DNA of 64,000 nucleotides from Aphidius gifuensis (Eukaryota; Arthropoda; Insecta; Hymenoptera; Braconidae): the NCBI RefSeq assembly GCF_014905175.1, contig NC_057790.1:2170001-2234000 (forward strand), in the 5' to 3' direction. Shown in pieces: positions 1 to 14,877 of the stretch. The translations under genes were made by a program, and so were the position numbers. The notes under the pieces are model-generated. The model made no database searches, was not told where the DNA came from, and worked only from the letters and a program-made list of their open reading frames with translations. Position 1 is the first letter of the stretch, and every line of letters starts with the position of its first letter.

Positions 1-154
1 TAGCCATCATACAAACTTGGATCACCATGTCCACGAAAAAGATTGTGTCGTGGTTCAACATCTTCCATTCCAGCTCTGTGAAGTTCAGGAATAAGTCTAA
101 GCCATACAGACAGTTGATGAGCACGGTAATGATTCTTCATTGATGGTTTTTTTG
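1..154 (-). CDS. Nlg: Neuroligin exon, C-terminal end of ectodomain (cut by window edge)
   Basis: The acceptor TTTCTAG precedes position 154. After completing a Thr codon the frame reads KKPSMKNHYRAHQLSVW, LRLIPELHRAGMEDV and EPRHNLFRGHGDPSLYDG up to the window edge. The HYRAH..SVWL.LIPELH pattern is the final helix of the neuroligin ectodomain, which contributes to the four-helix dimer interface known from neuroligin structures. The following part of the protein (stalk, transmembrane helix, cytoplasmic tail with a PDZ-binding end) would lie before position 1. No in-frame stop is reached, so the exon continues outside. Confidence 0.94.
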
Positions 155-3100
155 CTAGAAATATATAATAAAAAATACCATGAGACTGGTTTTGAGCTTA
201 AGCACGATTATCATCAATCATGATTACGATCGTATATTAAGTTGGATAATCAGTTTTGAGAGCAAATGCATAAAAGGGGCGGAAGAGAGAGAGAGAAGAA
301 AAGTGAGGGTAAAGTGAGCTTAAACGATACCATAATCTCCACCACATATATTTACACAAGTCTATGTATGAAAGCCCTGGGCAAGCTTTGTACCAATTCG
401 CTGCTGACCAATAAATCATCAATGTCGTACCAATCATGCCCAACATGTGGGTAAAGGATTCAAGTGCTTGGCTATAAGCACTATTTCATTGATGAAACAC
501 CATACATGACAACCTTCACAAACTAAAATTTAGTCGTTATTTTAACATGCCAAATACGTATACGTATTCTGACAAATAATTATATAAGTTGAGGATTAGC
601 AACACGTAGGCATACTACATTGACCCGTCAACCTTTATCCATTCTCTTTTGATCCCTTACGTCTTTGCATGGACCCAGTATGGGAAATTGAATTTGTCAA
701 CTAAGGTTTGGCTTTATTACTATCAGCAAAAAAAAAAAAAAACTATTAATCCAGTTTCCTGTACATTTTTTTTTTCAACATTATTTATTTTTTTTGTCTT
801 TCATTTTATCCTTCGTCTTTAATTTGAAAAAATAAAATAAAAAAAATCTCATTTCTCAGCTTCTTTTATCCATTAGTTTTACTTTTGTAAAATAAAAAAA
901 ATAAAAAGTTAATAAAATTTATTTCAAACGATAAAAGAAAAATTGTAATTTTTTATATTGTAATTTTTATAAAAAATTTTATTTCTTAGTATTTTTTTTT
1001 TTTTTTTCTTTAAAAAGGTAAATTTAAATAATTAAATCATTAAAATTTTATATTGGCTGTTAATGAAGTGGATCAATGACGTATTTTGTGTAATGATAGT
1101 TTGAAGCTATTGAAATGAAACACGTCTTGTTGAAGCAGGAGATGATACTCAGTGAATTGCTCGAGATGGTATGGTGGTAATGTGTAAACGATTGGAAGGT
1201 AATTACTTTCTCTACGTGCTTTGTACATCAACTGATACGATTGATGTTCTGAGTAAGCACAGAATTACTAGCAATGTCTTTTGATCACATCAGAAACTTG
1301 ATAGTTAATGATTATATAATGTTGGCTATTATTTATGTTTGTATGTCTGTCTAAAACTACCAATTACTCTGATGATTTATTGGCTTCAGTGAAATGTATA
1401 TAAACTAAATTTAGATAATTTATTTAAAATTAATGATGATCTATCTCAGTGTATGATAAATATTCAATTTTTTAAAAAATTAGCTTATCTAAATTATCGA
1501 TTGCAAAAAAAGAAATAAAAATTTATTTTAACACGAAGTAATTGTAAAAATAAAAATTAAATAGCCAATCTGAAGAACAATGGAGAAAAAAAATTGTAAA
1601 AAAAAAAAATATATATATATTTGTAGAAAGACAAAGGTGAAATGCTGTTATCGTCAAGCTGGGTCGATGATGAACGATATGGTGAGAACACAAGACAACT
1701 AAATGTTTTAGTTTGATTAAAAGTTTTCCCACTCTTTTATCTAACACCATCTAGATGTGGTTCATGCTCCGTTGCTCGACAAAATCCATAGACTATTATT
1801 TTATTTTTCTATTCATATTATTTTTCTTTTGTTTTCTTTTTTATTTATACTTTTTTATCTATTTTTTACTCGTATATATAAGAGTATGAATTTTCACGAA
1901 TGTTTCTTTGACCATACTTCACTTAGTATTGTAGACTATTATACTGATGTTGTCCACTTTTTTTTTAAGCTTTTCTTTATTTTTTTTTTCCCGTTGCATA
2001 AACGTAAAGCTAGGGGTTTATTCTTTTTTTAGTTTTACATGCATGCTATTCTGTGTTATAAAGAACGAATAAAGACTGACGAATACCTGGCTGATGCAAG
2101 AATTATTTACTTGTGGATAAAGCTTGGACTTTGAACATTTTAACCTTTTATGTTTGTAAATAATTCAAGCTTGAATCATTTTTTTTTTTATTCTCTATAC
2201 TCATAACTTATCTTCTAGGATTATTTATATATTTTTGAATATTTATTTAAATTTTTATTTCATTTAAAAAGGTGTTTTATAAATTTTATAAATCAATTGA
2301 TTTTTAGAATTATTTTAAATTGAAATTGAAATTGAAATGCATTATTTCTATACTGATGTTGGATCGTTTATTTTTTTATCAAGCTTTTTTTTTGCCAATT
2401 TTGGAATAGAGAAGAAGAAGCTACTCTAAGCACACGTGTGTCCGATATTGTGAATTGGCCAATTCGTCGATTTTCCTTTAGCCAGATGGTGGCACTTTTA
2501 TTTTCAAGAATTTTTTATGTTCACTCATACAATTGTACGACATACGTATATCAAGAAAAACAAAAAAAAAAAAAAAACTATCAACAAATTACCAGGGATT
2601 TTTTTTTCTTTAGGACACTATTAATTTTGTCAAAGGAAGTACATGAATAAGACTTTTTTAATGATAAAATATAACTTACATTAAACTAACTAGTGTGTTA
2701 TATGATAAATAAACATACTGCTAAAAAAGTTTTTCATTTTTTTACATTTATAAATATAAAAATAAAATAATAAAAAAAGTATCATTATTTTTAAATTAAA
2801 CTTGTCGGAAAATTTTATTAACAGTTTAAACAAAAAAAAATGTGTTTTTCCCTGAAAGTTGTGACTACGAATATCCACAAATAAAAATGGAGAATAAAAA
2901 AAGCAAAAAAACTACCATTTTTTACTTCAAACTAAATAAGAAATTTTTTTATTGAATAATAATAATAATAATAATAATATCAGCTGTATAATAATAGTTA
3001 AAATTGAAAAACTATTTTGTTTTATTATAAAAAAACATGCATAATTAGATAACTTTTAATAAATCAACAAATTGATGGATGAAAAATAAATTATCATTAT

Positions 3101-6100
3101 AAATAAATCAAATAATTTATTATTATAAATAAATAAAATATTTATGAGCTTTTTTTGTTTTCTCCAAGTATTATTGACTTTTAGAATTGAAAATTTTACA
3201 TATTACTATATAGTTAGTGAAAGAACTCAGCTGTAGAATTCAGATAGGATAATCCTTGTAGCCAATGCATGTTTGTTTAATGAGGTGCACGAGACGACGA
3301 CCAGACGAAACGGTAAAAAAAAAAAAAAAGTGTCGGGAGAGAAAAGAGGTTGCAGCATCGTTGTTGCGAGACCGATAAGCGACGCTTAGTCGACGAGGAA
3401 ATAGGTAGCCAAAGAAGCGAAAGAAGAAATAAAAAATAAATGAAAAGTTGTAGAGATAGAAAATTAAAGTTTCATGTACAATAGAAAAAGACATGATGTA
3501 CATGGTGAAAAAATAATTTTTGAATAGGCCTCTTTGATCGAACCTAGCATTTTTTATTTTTTTAAAGTTACTATTACGTGGCTCGTGTGGACTGTCACAA
3601 CTAAATATTTCGAGGATAGTTTCCAGCACGCAATGGAGGCTACCACCGAGTAACGAGATTGTCATCCACTCGACCAAATTGCCTGAGGGTATACATATAT
3701 ATTGCTCTACCCATATAAATACTCAGCATGTATTCGCAAATATAAATACACACATTCAAACTATATACACTGTAAAATAACTAGTACTATACTGTAGCCT
3801 CACGTCAAAATTACGTTCGACCTCGTCGACCTTCAGTCCCGTATACTCGTTAACGACTTTTCATATAAAAGCCGCTTGATGTGACATCCAATCCCCCATA
3901 ACAAAAATTTTAAACAAAATTTTTTTAATTTTGTTTAGGTATTTGAAATTTGTTTTGGTATTTTTTTGCTTTTGATTATTTGTTTTGTAAATTCATACGT
4001 ATTGTTTTTTTAAGTATTTTTGGTACATAAAATTGTTAGCTTATTTTAATTAAAATAAATAGTTATATTTGTAAAATTAATATTTCATTAGATAAATGTA
4101 TTTACACAAAGTTAATTTAGCAAAAAAGTTTAACAAATTGAAACGTATATCTGTGAAATATTTCAGTGAGTTTGGCCAAAGGTCAATGGGCCCTTAATGG
4201 TTCAAGATTATTTATTTTTCTTTTAAAACTTTTCAAGTTGTACAAATTTAACGAAATTCAGCAAACAATAATTAATTAATTAATGAAAAACTTGAAAATT
4301 AAAATTACTATGGGTTAATATCGTTAATATTCATTATTTTCAAAGACAAAATTTTTAACACAATTAAGATGCATTTAGTATAATTGCCAGTGTTCACAAA
4401 AGTGTCTTGCAAATTATTGCAAGATTAAATTTTACTAATTTACTTTTTGGCCTTGGTAAATTAAAGAATACATACACAATAATATTAATGTCATCATGCA
4501 ACGATATAATATCGAATATTAAAGAAAATAATTTACCTAAGTGAAAATACATATGAAGCAATAAATAATTTAACAAATGGACTGAAAATTATTGTAATAT
4601 TTAGATTTATTTATCCAGGGGTTAAGTAATTAGCCTAATTATTAATTAGCTTTATATGAAGAATTATTTTTAGTATTTATTAATATTATTATTAATATGA
4701 GTATTAAAAAATTATTATCAATTGCGTTGGAATTTTATTTTTAAATTAATTAATTAATATTTTTGCAAGTAATAATAATTCATTAATAATCATTTAAGTA
4801 TTTAATAAATTAAAAACATTTATATTTTTAATTTATACAAGTAATTATTGTTATAATTGTTTATCTACTCATTTTTTCTATTAAAAACTTTAGACAGAAA
4901 AAAAAAGAAGGCAATTTTTTTTTGACAACAATTTCTTGAGACTGAATTAATTTGATATTACTGAATCAAGTTATAATATCCTGACAAAATTTGCCTGTGG
5001 CAACGGAAGGAGGCTTCATAGACGGTAGACCGTTTAGACTTTCACATAAATATGTTATTACAATTCTCCCTTTATATCCGTTTTTCCAAGCAACGCAAAA
5101 AATACGACAATCTCATTTTTTCTTTGACGTGAGAATAAGTATTTGATTTGAACACTCAAGGTGTAATTCTAACATTGAATGAAATTGAAATTGATTTTTT
5201 ATTGGTCGTTTATATATTTTCTATTTTATTTTTTCTTATTATTATTTTTTATTATATTTGGCATTTATTACCTCAGTGACTTTTTGATATTTATTATTTA
5301 GAATGACGAGGTTTAACAAATCAAAAATATTATTATGATTCGTGGTTTACACCATGCTCTATCATCAGGGAAGCATTAAAATTGTGGATGGTAAGTGTTG
5401 ACTGATAAATTCGCCTAGTGGCTATGACAGCGATTAGATTTGACTCAATTAGTATCTAATTATACGAGATTACAACGTTTTGATGGAAACTGTAAAACTC
5501 AGATTCTCTCATGCTATACGAAAATATTTTTATATAATAAATGAGCTTGCAACAGACGTTCTTTGAAATTAAAATTTAATCTATCATTAATTTTACAATT
5601 TGTTGTATTTTTTTATATTATTTTTAAGACTTTTTAAAGTTAGTTGTTTTTCAATGAGATTATACTGGCTATATATATTTTTTTTAATTTTATTTTCATA
5701 AAAATAAATGAAAAAAAAAGCTTTCAAGTTTGAAATTTAAGTCAGCTCATTAAGAACACAGTAAAAAAGAGAATATTTTAATTTTTTTTTTTATCTCGAG
5801 AATGTAATGTAAACTCAAATGATTTTAGAAGGCATGAAAATGACAAAGTAAAAACTGGCAAAAATAAAGTAATAAAAAAAAAATAATAAAAAGGATCAAA
5901 ATAAAGAGCAAAATAAAATAAATATCATCACAAGCTATATATAAAAAAAATAAATTGACGAGGAAAAGAAAAAAATTTTATCCGATCAAGTACAATTCAA
6001 CGATAATATACAGAGTATATGGACTATACGTGCCAGTTGGAAAGAATTTTTTCTAGAGATAATCCTTCTCTTTGCTTAAATTCATTTTAGCTAAAATGCG

Positions 6101-9100
6101 TATAGAATTTCACATGAATACCAAGAGAAGAGTCAAATGGTTAAAACGAAAAAATAAAAAATAAAAAACTCCAAGAAACTATACTGTTGAAAAAAATTAA
6201 ATCCGATTAATTTGCCAGTTTTTTTTTAGTTTTATTATAAAGCAAAAGATAAAGAAAAAATTATGAAATAAAATTAAAAATTTTAAAGATAAAAAAAAAA
6301 CTGATAATTAAGTTGACGAGAGTTTTTTATTTATATTTATTTTTTTTGGCTGGTTGAATACAATTTTCTCAATGTCAAAATGAAGGAACGAAAAAAAAAA
6401 AAACACAATAAGAAAATAATCAACATCTCTTGGGGTACATTCAGGGTGAGATAATGGTGGCATATCGAGGCCACGACGCATCTAGATATCTCAAATGGTA
6501 GACGTTGGAAAGTTTGCTGAACAAATGAGAAGGTGGCATCAAGGGAGATGAGATTGCGCATTTTCAAGACATTGTAAAAGTCGTTTTAAAAAGAACAAAA
6601 ATTTACTAGTGATATTGTGATATAGCATGATAAAAAAGATAGGTTTGTTAAATGTATTAGGTTTTTTTTTTTTTTTTCAATTTCTTTATTTGGTGGTAGC
6701 ACACAGTGGTATATGAAACAAGTGTGTCATTGAAATTGTCGTGAATGTCAAGAGACATTCAGTCGGTATACAAGTATACATCCTTTTTTATTTGGCTCTT
6801 CTTGAGCCTTGAAAAATAGTCGCGAAAGAATTTCTTATATTAGTTTCGGAAATTGAAATTTGGTATACGTCTCTGACATTCGTAATCTAAAACTGCTATT
6901 CATTGTAAAAGAAAAAATCAAATAAAAAAAAAGAGAAAGAGACAAATACTTTGGAGCAAAGATTTTCTTTTTTTTTTTTTCTTTATTTTATATACTCTGG
7001 TTCTCACATTTTTCGAATAATCTCATGTAAATGTATTAACAACTTTAACCAAAAAATATAAATAATAATAAAAATAAAAAAAAATTACTTTTATTGTTAA
7101 AATTTAGTTGAAAAAGTACTACAGTTTATTTAGATTCAAAAATACTTGTAATAAATTTTTATATTTATTTTTCAATTTTAAGATTAAAAAAATAGCAGAA
7201 ATAAAATATAAAAAAAATAAAATATATATATTAAAAGTTTCGAAATTTATTCATTAATATTTCAATTGAAATTCAGTCTTGCATAAATTGAAGAATTTTA
7301 TTTTTATATAAATTTTTTTTTTTAATATAAATAACTTAATCAGAAAAAAAAAAAAAAAATAGTAGATTTACGTTTTTTATTTTTTTATACTAACAATATC
7401 AATTTTCTTATATTTCATATTTTTTTAACATATTATTTTCATTGATATACATAATATCTGTACATAACTAGAATTTTGATTACAGATAATACGATCTACA
7501 ATTCCATTATTTTTTTTACTCTCCATTTGCGATACCAATATCATATTCTTTTCGCGTTGCCTCATTTATTTCTTTTAACCCAACTTATCTTATAAAGGTA
7601 TATAGTATACTTTTTTTCCCTCTATTCTTATACAAGAAAAAAATAAAGAATTTTTCTTTATACTGTGGCAAAAAGAAAAGAGTATATGTGATATTATCGT
7701 AACATCTTTCACGTTCTGGACGATAAAAGAGGGCTAATGGCGTTAAGAAATAAAAAAAAAAAGGAAAAAAAAAAGTTCCAAAACTAAAGCAGACACAAAG
7801 TAAATGTATTTCATAAATATCAATTTGTAAAATGATGCATTATACATTTAGAAAGAGGTTGGTTATATGTCGAGAACAGCAGACACATTGTAAAGTTATA
7901 GACAAGTACACACAGGGGTACATGTTTGGTATATTTACTAGAGTCATCATCATGACTCTTCAATGCAGCTTTTACCACAAAGTATGTTACAACATCTCTG
8001 CTTCAACTGTCAGTTAATTTGCATTTATACAAAATATTTTAATTCAAAACTTTGTTACATTTATAATAAAACATATAAAAATAAAAATAATACAAATTGT
8101 TTTTATAATTTTAAAAACAATTTTAAATATATAAACGATAATTCATTTGAATTATCTATTTATATTTTTTAGACTTGAAAACTATTATATTTATTTAAAA
8201 ATAAATTATCCACTGTATAATAATATATTTATAGTTGTAATAGTCATAGAGTTTTAATTGTAATTTATATTTTAACCTGTAACACATTAACTTAGTAACA
8301 AAACACAAATTTTGTATGCAGATAAAGTTTGTAGATAGTTTTAAAATATATTCCTTTGACTTGGAAAATTTAACTTTCTCATAGTTTACTATTTACTCTA
8401 TTGCCATTATTTTTCTTTTTTTCTTTGTTAAATAATTCTTAAAAGACGCTGTTTTGCTCTTGGCAATACAGTATTTTCTCGTTTGACGTTTAACTTTATT
8501 ATGCATCAAATATTTACTCGTTATATCGACTATCATCGTCATCTTGATGTTAAAAAATATCCTCTGTATACACAGACTCTAACTACAACAATTTAACTAA
8601 TCATATTGCATTATAAATTTTCTTCATTAACTTGTCATTTAAGGTGTCAAAATACTTGCGTCAAGTTTATTGAGCAATATTTAAACCAATATCTTGCATA
8701 AAATATATATTAATAGTTTTTTTTTTTATTTCGTCACATTTTTTTTTACCTCTATTCCTTTCTACACGTAATTGCATTTTATTATTATTATTTTCTCGTT
8801 TTTTTTTTTTTCCTTTTAAATAAAACACTTCGTAATTACTTGACCTTTTTTTTATTATTTTTATTTTATAAATTTTAACCTTAATATATTTTTTTATTTT
8901 TAAATTTTTAAGTTAGATGGAAAAAAAATTTTGAAATAAAAAAATTCGTCATTGTTTAGTTAATTAAAGTGAATAATTAACTGAACTGAATTTATTTTGA
9001 GGTAATTTTAGTGATGATAATGATTATGATGATGATGATTTATGATAAAAATCAAACGTCAATTGTATTGCATGGATAAATGATGGTACTGTGTGTGTTG

Positions 9101-12100
9101 TATCGTGTGATTTTCAAATGTACTAGATTTGGTTTAACCAAGAGAAGTGTGTGTATGTGAGTGAGAGAGAGAGTAGACCAGTTTAAACTATCGATGGTTA
9201 TGGCTGGTGCTGATGAGCATGCTTCCATCACCCTTTGCGAAGCCAATGTACTGCTGTGGTGTATTTTGAATTTATGTAATGTCCGGTAATTTTGTATTTC
9301 ATTATAGTTATAATTTATATGTACGTAAACGTAGTCTAAAACATAAATTAACTAAAAATATATTAAATCTCTTAAATCGATGCTTCAATCTTCATGGTAA
9401 TATTTTAATGTCTAACAAAAATTTTGATCCATTAATTTTCTTAAAATTTATTATAAATTACATCATAAATTAAATTTTAATATATAATTTTATAAAAATT
9501 ATATAAGATTAATAATAAAACTAATATTAACTTTTGTTTAAAAAAAATATTAATTAAAAAAAAACAAAACATTACATGGATTTTTGTATAAGCTATTTTG
9601 ATTGTGTGTACTTGCAACAAAAGTGCAAACTTAAAAGACAAGATTTGTAGGTAACTATCTTGGGTCTTAGCATTGTCACTTGATAGTAAAGCTCTTGATA
9701 TATACAGACTAACAAGTAACTTTAAAATAGTTACGATATATATTTTCTAAGTATTGGAGAAAATTCAAAGTGCCAATAGAATGACTAAGACCAACTTGAA
9801 CTATATAAATGTACTTTAGATAACTTTGACTAGTACGAAAAACGAAACAAGATTAATTTACTATATATTAAGTATTATTACAGTAACTTATTTAATTTAT
9901 TAAATGTATATTATTGAAAAATTTAATGTTTATAATAAAAACAAAGAAAATATATTTTCAATATTCATTAAGTTAAAAATGCAGCTAGCTGATTGTCATT
10001 AAATACATCATATTTATAATTAAATATGATTTTTAATTGGCGTATATTATATAAGTGTAACGTCTTGCATGAATTCATTTAATTACAAACAATTATCATG
10101 CTTGACAATAGCAGTGTGTACACGACAGAGAGAGAAAGGACAATAAACAAAAACTCTTAGCCAATGAAAAGACGTTATACATGTTTCCTCTGCAGAGAGA
10201 AAGAGAATAATATAATTATAATCATGCAGTATCATTATACTAGTAAATATGTCTGACTATACATTTATTAATCTACTTGTATACATTTTGATGTACAAGA
10301 TAACATTTCCCACGGGTATTAATTTTCAGTGGGATTGTTCAACAAAGATCTTGAGACATGTAGGTAAAATAGACTGAATCTAAAAGCTTAGAAACAGTGC
10401 TTTTGATAATGTTAACCAAGATCATTTGTGAAACAATGTATATACCATATACTCAACATTGTGGACCATGTTTTAAATACACTTTATACTTTGTATATGA
10501 CAACACAAAGTACACATGTACATTTACATATTGATATGAAAATTTTCATGTGCATTTACTTAGTGATATTACGTGACAATTTATGAACTTATTGATATTT
10601 ACAAATCGATATACACTTAATAATCTTCTCGCTATTAAATATATATGAAGAAAATTTTTTTATAAATATTTTTATTATAATATCAATTTGATTACATGAA
10701 AAATTTACTGTAAGAATAATTTATCAGTGACTATAAATTTTTTTTTTTTTATAAAATTTAATTTATTTTATATATTCCATTTTATATTTTAAATCCATGT
10801 AGATTGCTACAACTTTAACTGCATAAAATTACTTTTCTTTTCTTATTTAATTCATCTTGTGAATTTTATTATATAATATTTCATAAATTTTATATAAATG
10901 AATAAATGTACCATTGAATTTTTATTGTAATTATTATTATGTAAAATGTCACTTGGCTTTGTCAGAGTATTTTTGTTGTTGAGTATATATATTTTAAGTT
11001 TTACATGGAGATCAGTTTAGACTATTTACAGTGCACTTGTAAAATTCGTATTCTCGTAGTTTACATTAACCACAATTCTAATAGTAAACATTCTTGGTTG
11101 AAGCTAGTTTCTGTGACTTTCTTCAGTGATGGTCGTCTTTGTGTATTCATATATAACTGATTAAAAGTCTTTGAAATTATATCAACCATTTATTTATGTA
11201 TATATATAGTTTACTCTTTGATGTTTTTTTTTTTTTTTCTTGTTGTCTTATCTAAGAATTTTACTTGACATGATCGAGTGACGTAGTGGTTTTAAGGAGA
11301 GTTAAACTTTGAGCAAACTTTTCTATTGAAAAAAAAAAAGAAAAAAGGCGACTTTCAAGATGATGATAAAAATAATGATGCATCGAGTGTCTTTTCTTTT
11401 TATTATGATAGATTCAACGACTCATCTGGCTCAAATGGTCTTTGACATAAAATATCAATGAAATATCATTTTTTTTTTTTCTTTTTAATATATAATTTTT
11501 TATCTACAATTTTTCATTTTTATAATTGAATTTTTTTTTTTATTTATCCTTTTCCAAAAACTTTTAAATATTTTATCTTCAAGTTTTTTTTTTTTCAACT
11601 TTTATTTGTTCTTTTTTAATTTTATTGATAAACTGGTTTTTATTTTTTTTATTTTTCTTATGCTCTAGTTTTTGATTGATTATATTTTATTTATTTTTTT
11701 TTTTCAATGTGTGTGTGTGTGTTAGCACTTTTGTAGTTGAAAATCTTGTATTTTAATGATCCAAGTTTAGTGTAAATGGTGTTTGGCTTGAAAGTAATAC
11801 TGTTCTAATGTAATCGTCAAGTGAAATTTTCATCGCTCGTTATAACCCCATTAGGAAGCCTTGGTTGTAGTCAAGCTTTAATCGGTGCTTTTGCAACTGG
11901 CAATAAAATCCAAGCAACCTTTGAAAATGAAAATCAAGTTCTTTTGCATTTTTTATTTTTATTCTTTTTTTTTTTAAGCCACTGGTACTCAAAATTTGTT
12001 GAACTCTCAACATAATCTAACAACCATCTGAATCGATAATAAAATAAAAATGAGTATCTTTAAATTTTTCTCAATAAATTTACCAATTTTTTTTTATCAT

Positions 12101-14752
12101 TTATATTTCAGAAAAAAAAGAAAAACAACCTCTAAAATATAATAATAATAAAAGTATATCTAGACAATTACTTTGTAAGAAAAAATAATGTCTTTATTTT
12201 ATTTACTCTTGGTCGTTATTTTTACACTTTGTTCACTATGTACATTATTCAGAATTTAACGTGTCTTTTTATTTTACACTTTTATATAAATGTCGACGTA
12301 AGAAAAAGTTTTTCTATCTATGAATTTAGGGTTGTACATGAGCCACAATGTACATTAGACGCACTTGTCTTGTGGTAAAAGGTTGTACAATACTATATAT
12401 TCTATTTGAATTAAAAAAAAAAATAAATAAAATCTTTAAATAAAATCTATGGCTTGTCTGCAACTTACGACGAATAAAGCTTTTCTTTTTTTATTTCTCA
12501 AAAAAAAGTTTATCCTCTTTATTTTTATTTTTTCCGAATGAATTTTTTTCTGCTTTTTTTTCAGACTAGATTGGAAAATTTTTAGACGTAGGTTAGTGGA
12601 AATTCCAATTTTAAATTGCTTTTTATGAATTTTTTTTATTATTTTTTTTGTTTGTGTTTGTTTGAATCTAATTAAAAAATAAAATTAAAAAAAATAAAAT
12701 AACACTCAATCCTGCTCTCAGCAAATCTTTACTTGAATTTTTTTTTCAACTGAAAACGAGAAAAAAATATTCTACAAATTATATACCTTCATATATATAC
12801 TCTATTACATATGTACACAGAATTTGGAGGAGAATCTGCACGCATATATGACTTGGTCCTGGGGGTTGGCTACTAATCTCGGTAAAAGCTAAAGTACCGT
12901 GAAAGTAGCTGAACGAGAAAGAAAATAAATAGTAGAAAAAAAAAAAAAAAGTAATTCAAGTCAAAAGTTGGTGGAAAATCTTTCCCTTGCTTAGTGTATA
13001 ATATCCTTCGGCAATATCTTGGGTAAACATCGAGCTACCAACAGTCATCTTCTCTTAATTTCATAATAAAATTAATCTACATTTTATATTTTATTTCTAC
13101 CACTTTATTTACGTCTATCCTCAATCTGACTGACAATTTAATCTTGAATTGCATTTGTGTTAAAATTGCAAACGTAACAAATTATTATTATTATTTTTTT
13201 TTCAATGAAGAAATAAATGTCTTGAAGCTATTTAATGATCTTGCAATCTTTTTTTCCTTCTATTATTTTTTTGTTTTTATTTTTTCATTGTTTATATATT
13301 TTTTTGTCATCTTGTTTTTACGTTGGCCTTTTAAATTGTTTGTTCGATATTCGAGCAATACACATGTTATTTATCACGACCTAAATTGAATATTTGATTA
13401 CCCATTTATCTATTTTCCTATACCCTCCAACTTGTCATTAAATATTTTTAAAGATATATTTTTTTTAATGCATCAATATTATTCACAAATGCTCAGCAAT
13501 CTCACTATATTTTTTTCGAGTATTACACATTTTTATTTCTTCACGACACCATCAACACTCATAAAAAAATTTATTTCCCTACATTGCAAGTTATTTTTTT
13601 TATTTTCATAATTTTATTTCATCGTATATACGACTACTTTTGCAATTTTCATATTTTCAAATAAAAACTATTTTCTATTTTTCATTGCCATGAATTTTAT
13701 ATTTACAAAAATTAAAAATTTACATGCTATTAAATTTTATTTAACAATCCAAGTTTATTATTAATTACACTGTAATTTAATAAAAAAACATTGTAATTAT
13801 TGTAAATAAAAATTAAGTTAAATTTAACTTTATAAATTTTTTTACTGAATATTATTTAATTTAAAAAATAATACACTGCATACCAACAAAAAAAAGAATT
13901 AAATTAAATTCAAAAAAAAAATACAAAAAAAGATTTATTCTCTTGCAATGAAATTGAGTAATAAATTCCACGACTATTTTGCATATTCCAGTTGGTGAAT
14001 GAGAATTTTTTTTTTATCCAACTCGTCAACTTGCTAATGTGAAAGCGTACTTGTTTTTTTTGTCCGACAAAAAATAATAATAAAAAATCAAATCAAAAGT
14101 ATAAAAAATAAAAAATATTAAAAAAAAAAAAATTAAATTGTATAAAAAATTGAGTTGAATAGAAAAGAAAGGAAAAAATTGTATTTAAAACATTAGAGTT
14201 AACATGCAACTGGTTGTCGTTATACACTGACGTTGTTAAAATCAAAATATCCAGGTTACGTTGACTTAACAGTGCAACGAGCAATACGATGAAAGTAAAT
14301 TGTAGATCGTTTATGTATGTACACATATATAACAGATAAATGTAATACAATTGTGTCATAGTTAAAATGCTAAAAGCTTCAAATACAGTTAGCCACAGAG
14401 TTGAGTAAAAAGCATGGTTAGTTAGTGCTAGAAAAGGCAACACAGAAAAAGGGGGTAGCTTTTTGAGTTTATTATAGCAATTTGTTATTTTGCTTGGATG
14501 GGGCGGTATTGTTCTACCATTGCAGTATAGCAATACGGTACTTAATCGATGCGACAAGCATGACTTTGTTTTTTATCTATATATATTTACACCAGGTGTT
14601 TGCTCAGTTAAAAAAGTGAATGACTGTATTGCAAAACATACACTGTCAGATACATAAAGGTACATTATTTTTTAAAAAAAATTTAATTTAACTTTGCGTC
14701 ATTAAATTTTTTGTTTATATTTTGAAAATAGAAAAAAAAAAAATGTACTCAC
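155..14752 (-). other. Neuroligin intron, about 14.6 kb
   Basis: Lies between the WEQYNPVHQKYLE exon and the last exon in the window, with GTGAGT and TTCTAG borders (phase 1). No further exon could be recognised. It holds long A and T runs, an (AAT)8 microsatellite at 2955-2978, a short (AAATTG)-type repeat near 2314-2336, and two long open frames (3240-3677 and 14093-14557, both minus) that I regard as chance. Slightly less A+T-rich patches lie near 3240-3680, 6420-6560 and 12810-12910; nothing identifiable was seen in them. Confidence 0.85.
2955..2978. repeat. (AAT)8 microsatellite
   Basis: A perfect trinucleotide repeat within the 14.6 kb intron. Confidence 0.95.
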
Positions 14753-14877
14753 TTATTTCTAAATATTTTTGATGAACTGGATTATATTGTTCCCATGTTA
14801 ACATACGAATTTTATTTTTCTCTTTGCTAATTGGCATTGGTGATTCACTTCTGTTATTGTAATATATATTTGGATTT
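14753..14877 (-). CDS. Nlg: Neuroligin exon after the KTG motif (WEQYNPVHQKYLE)
   Basis: A small exon of 41 complete codons with split codons at both ends. The acceptor is ATTTGTTACAG next to 14877 and the donor GTGAGT follows 14753. It completes the Gly of KTG and reads NPNIYYNNRSESPMPISKEK, then NKIRMLTWEQYNPVHQKYLEI. The W..Y.P..Q.YLEI pattern is the last part of the cholinesterase-like fold in neuroligins. NRS is a potential glycosylation site. The basic stretch SKEKNKIR lies on a loop that varies among neuroligins. It is separated by 8.4 kb from the previous exon and by 14.6 kb from the next. Confidence 0.93.

Noticed and set aside
3240..3677. 145-codon minus-strand open frame
   Set aside because: Contains FFFFF stretches from A runs, no recognisable domain, and sits inside an intron; treated as chance.
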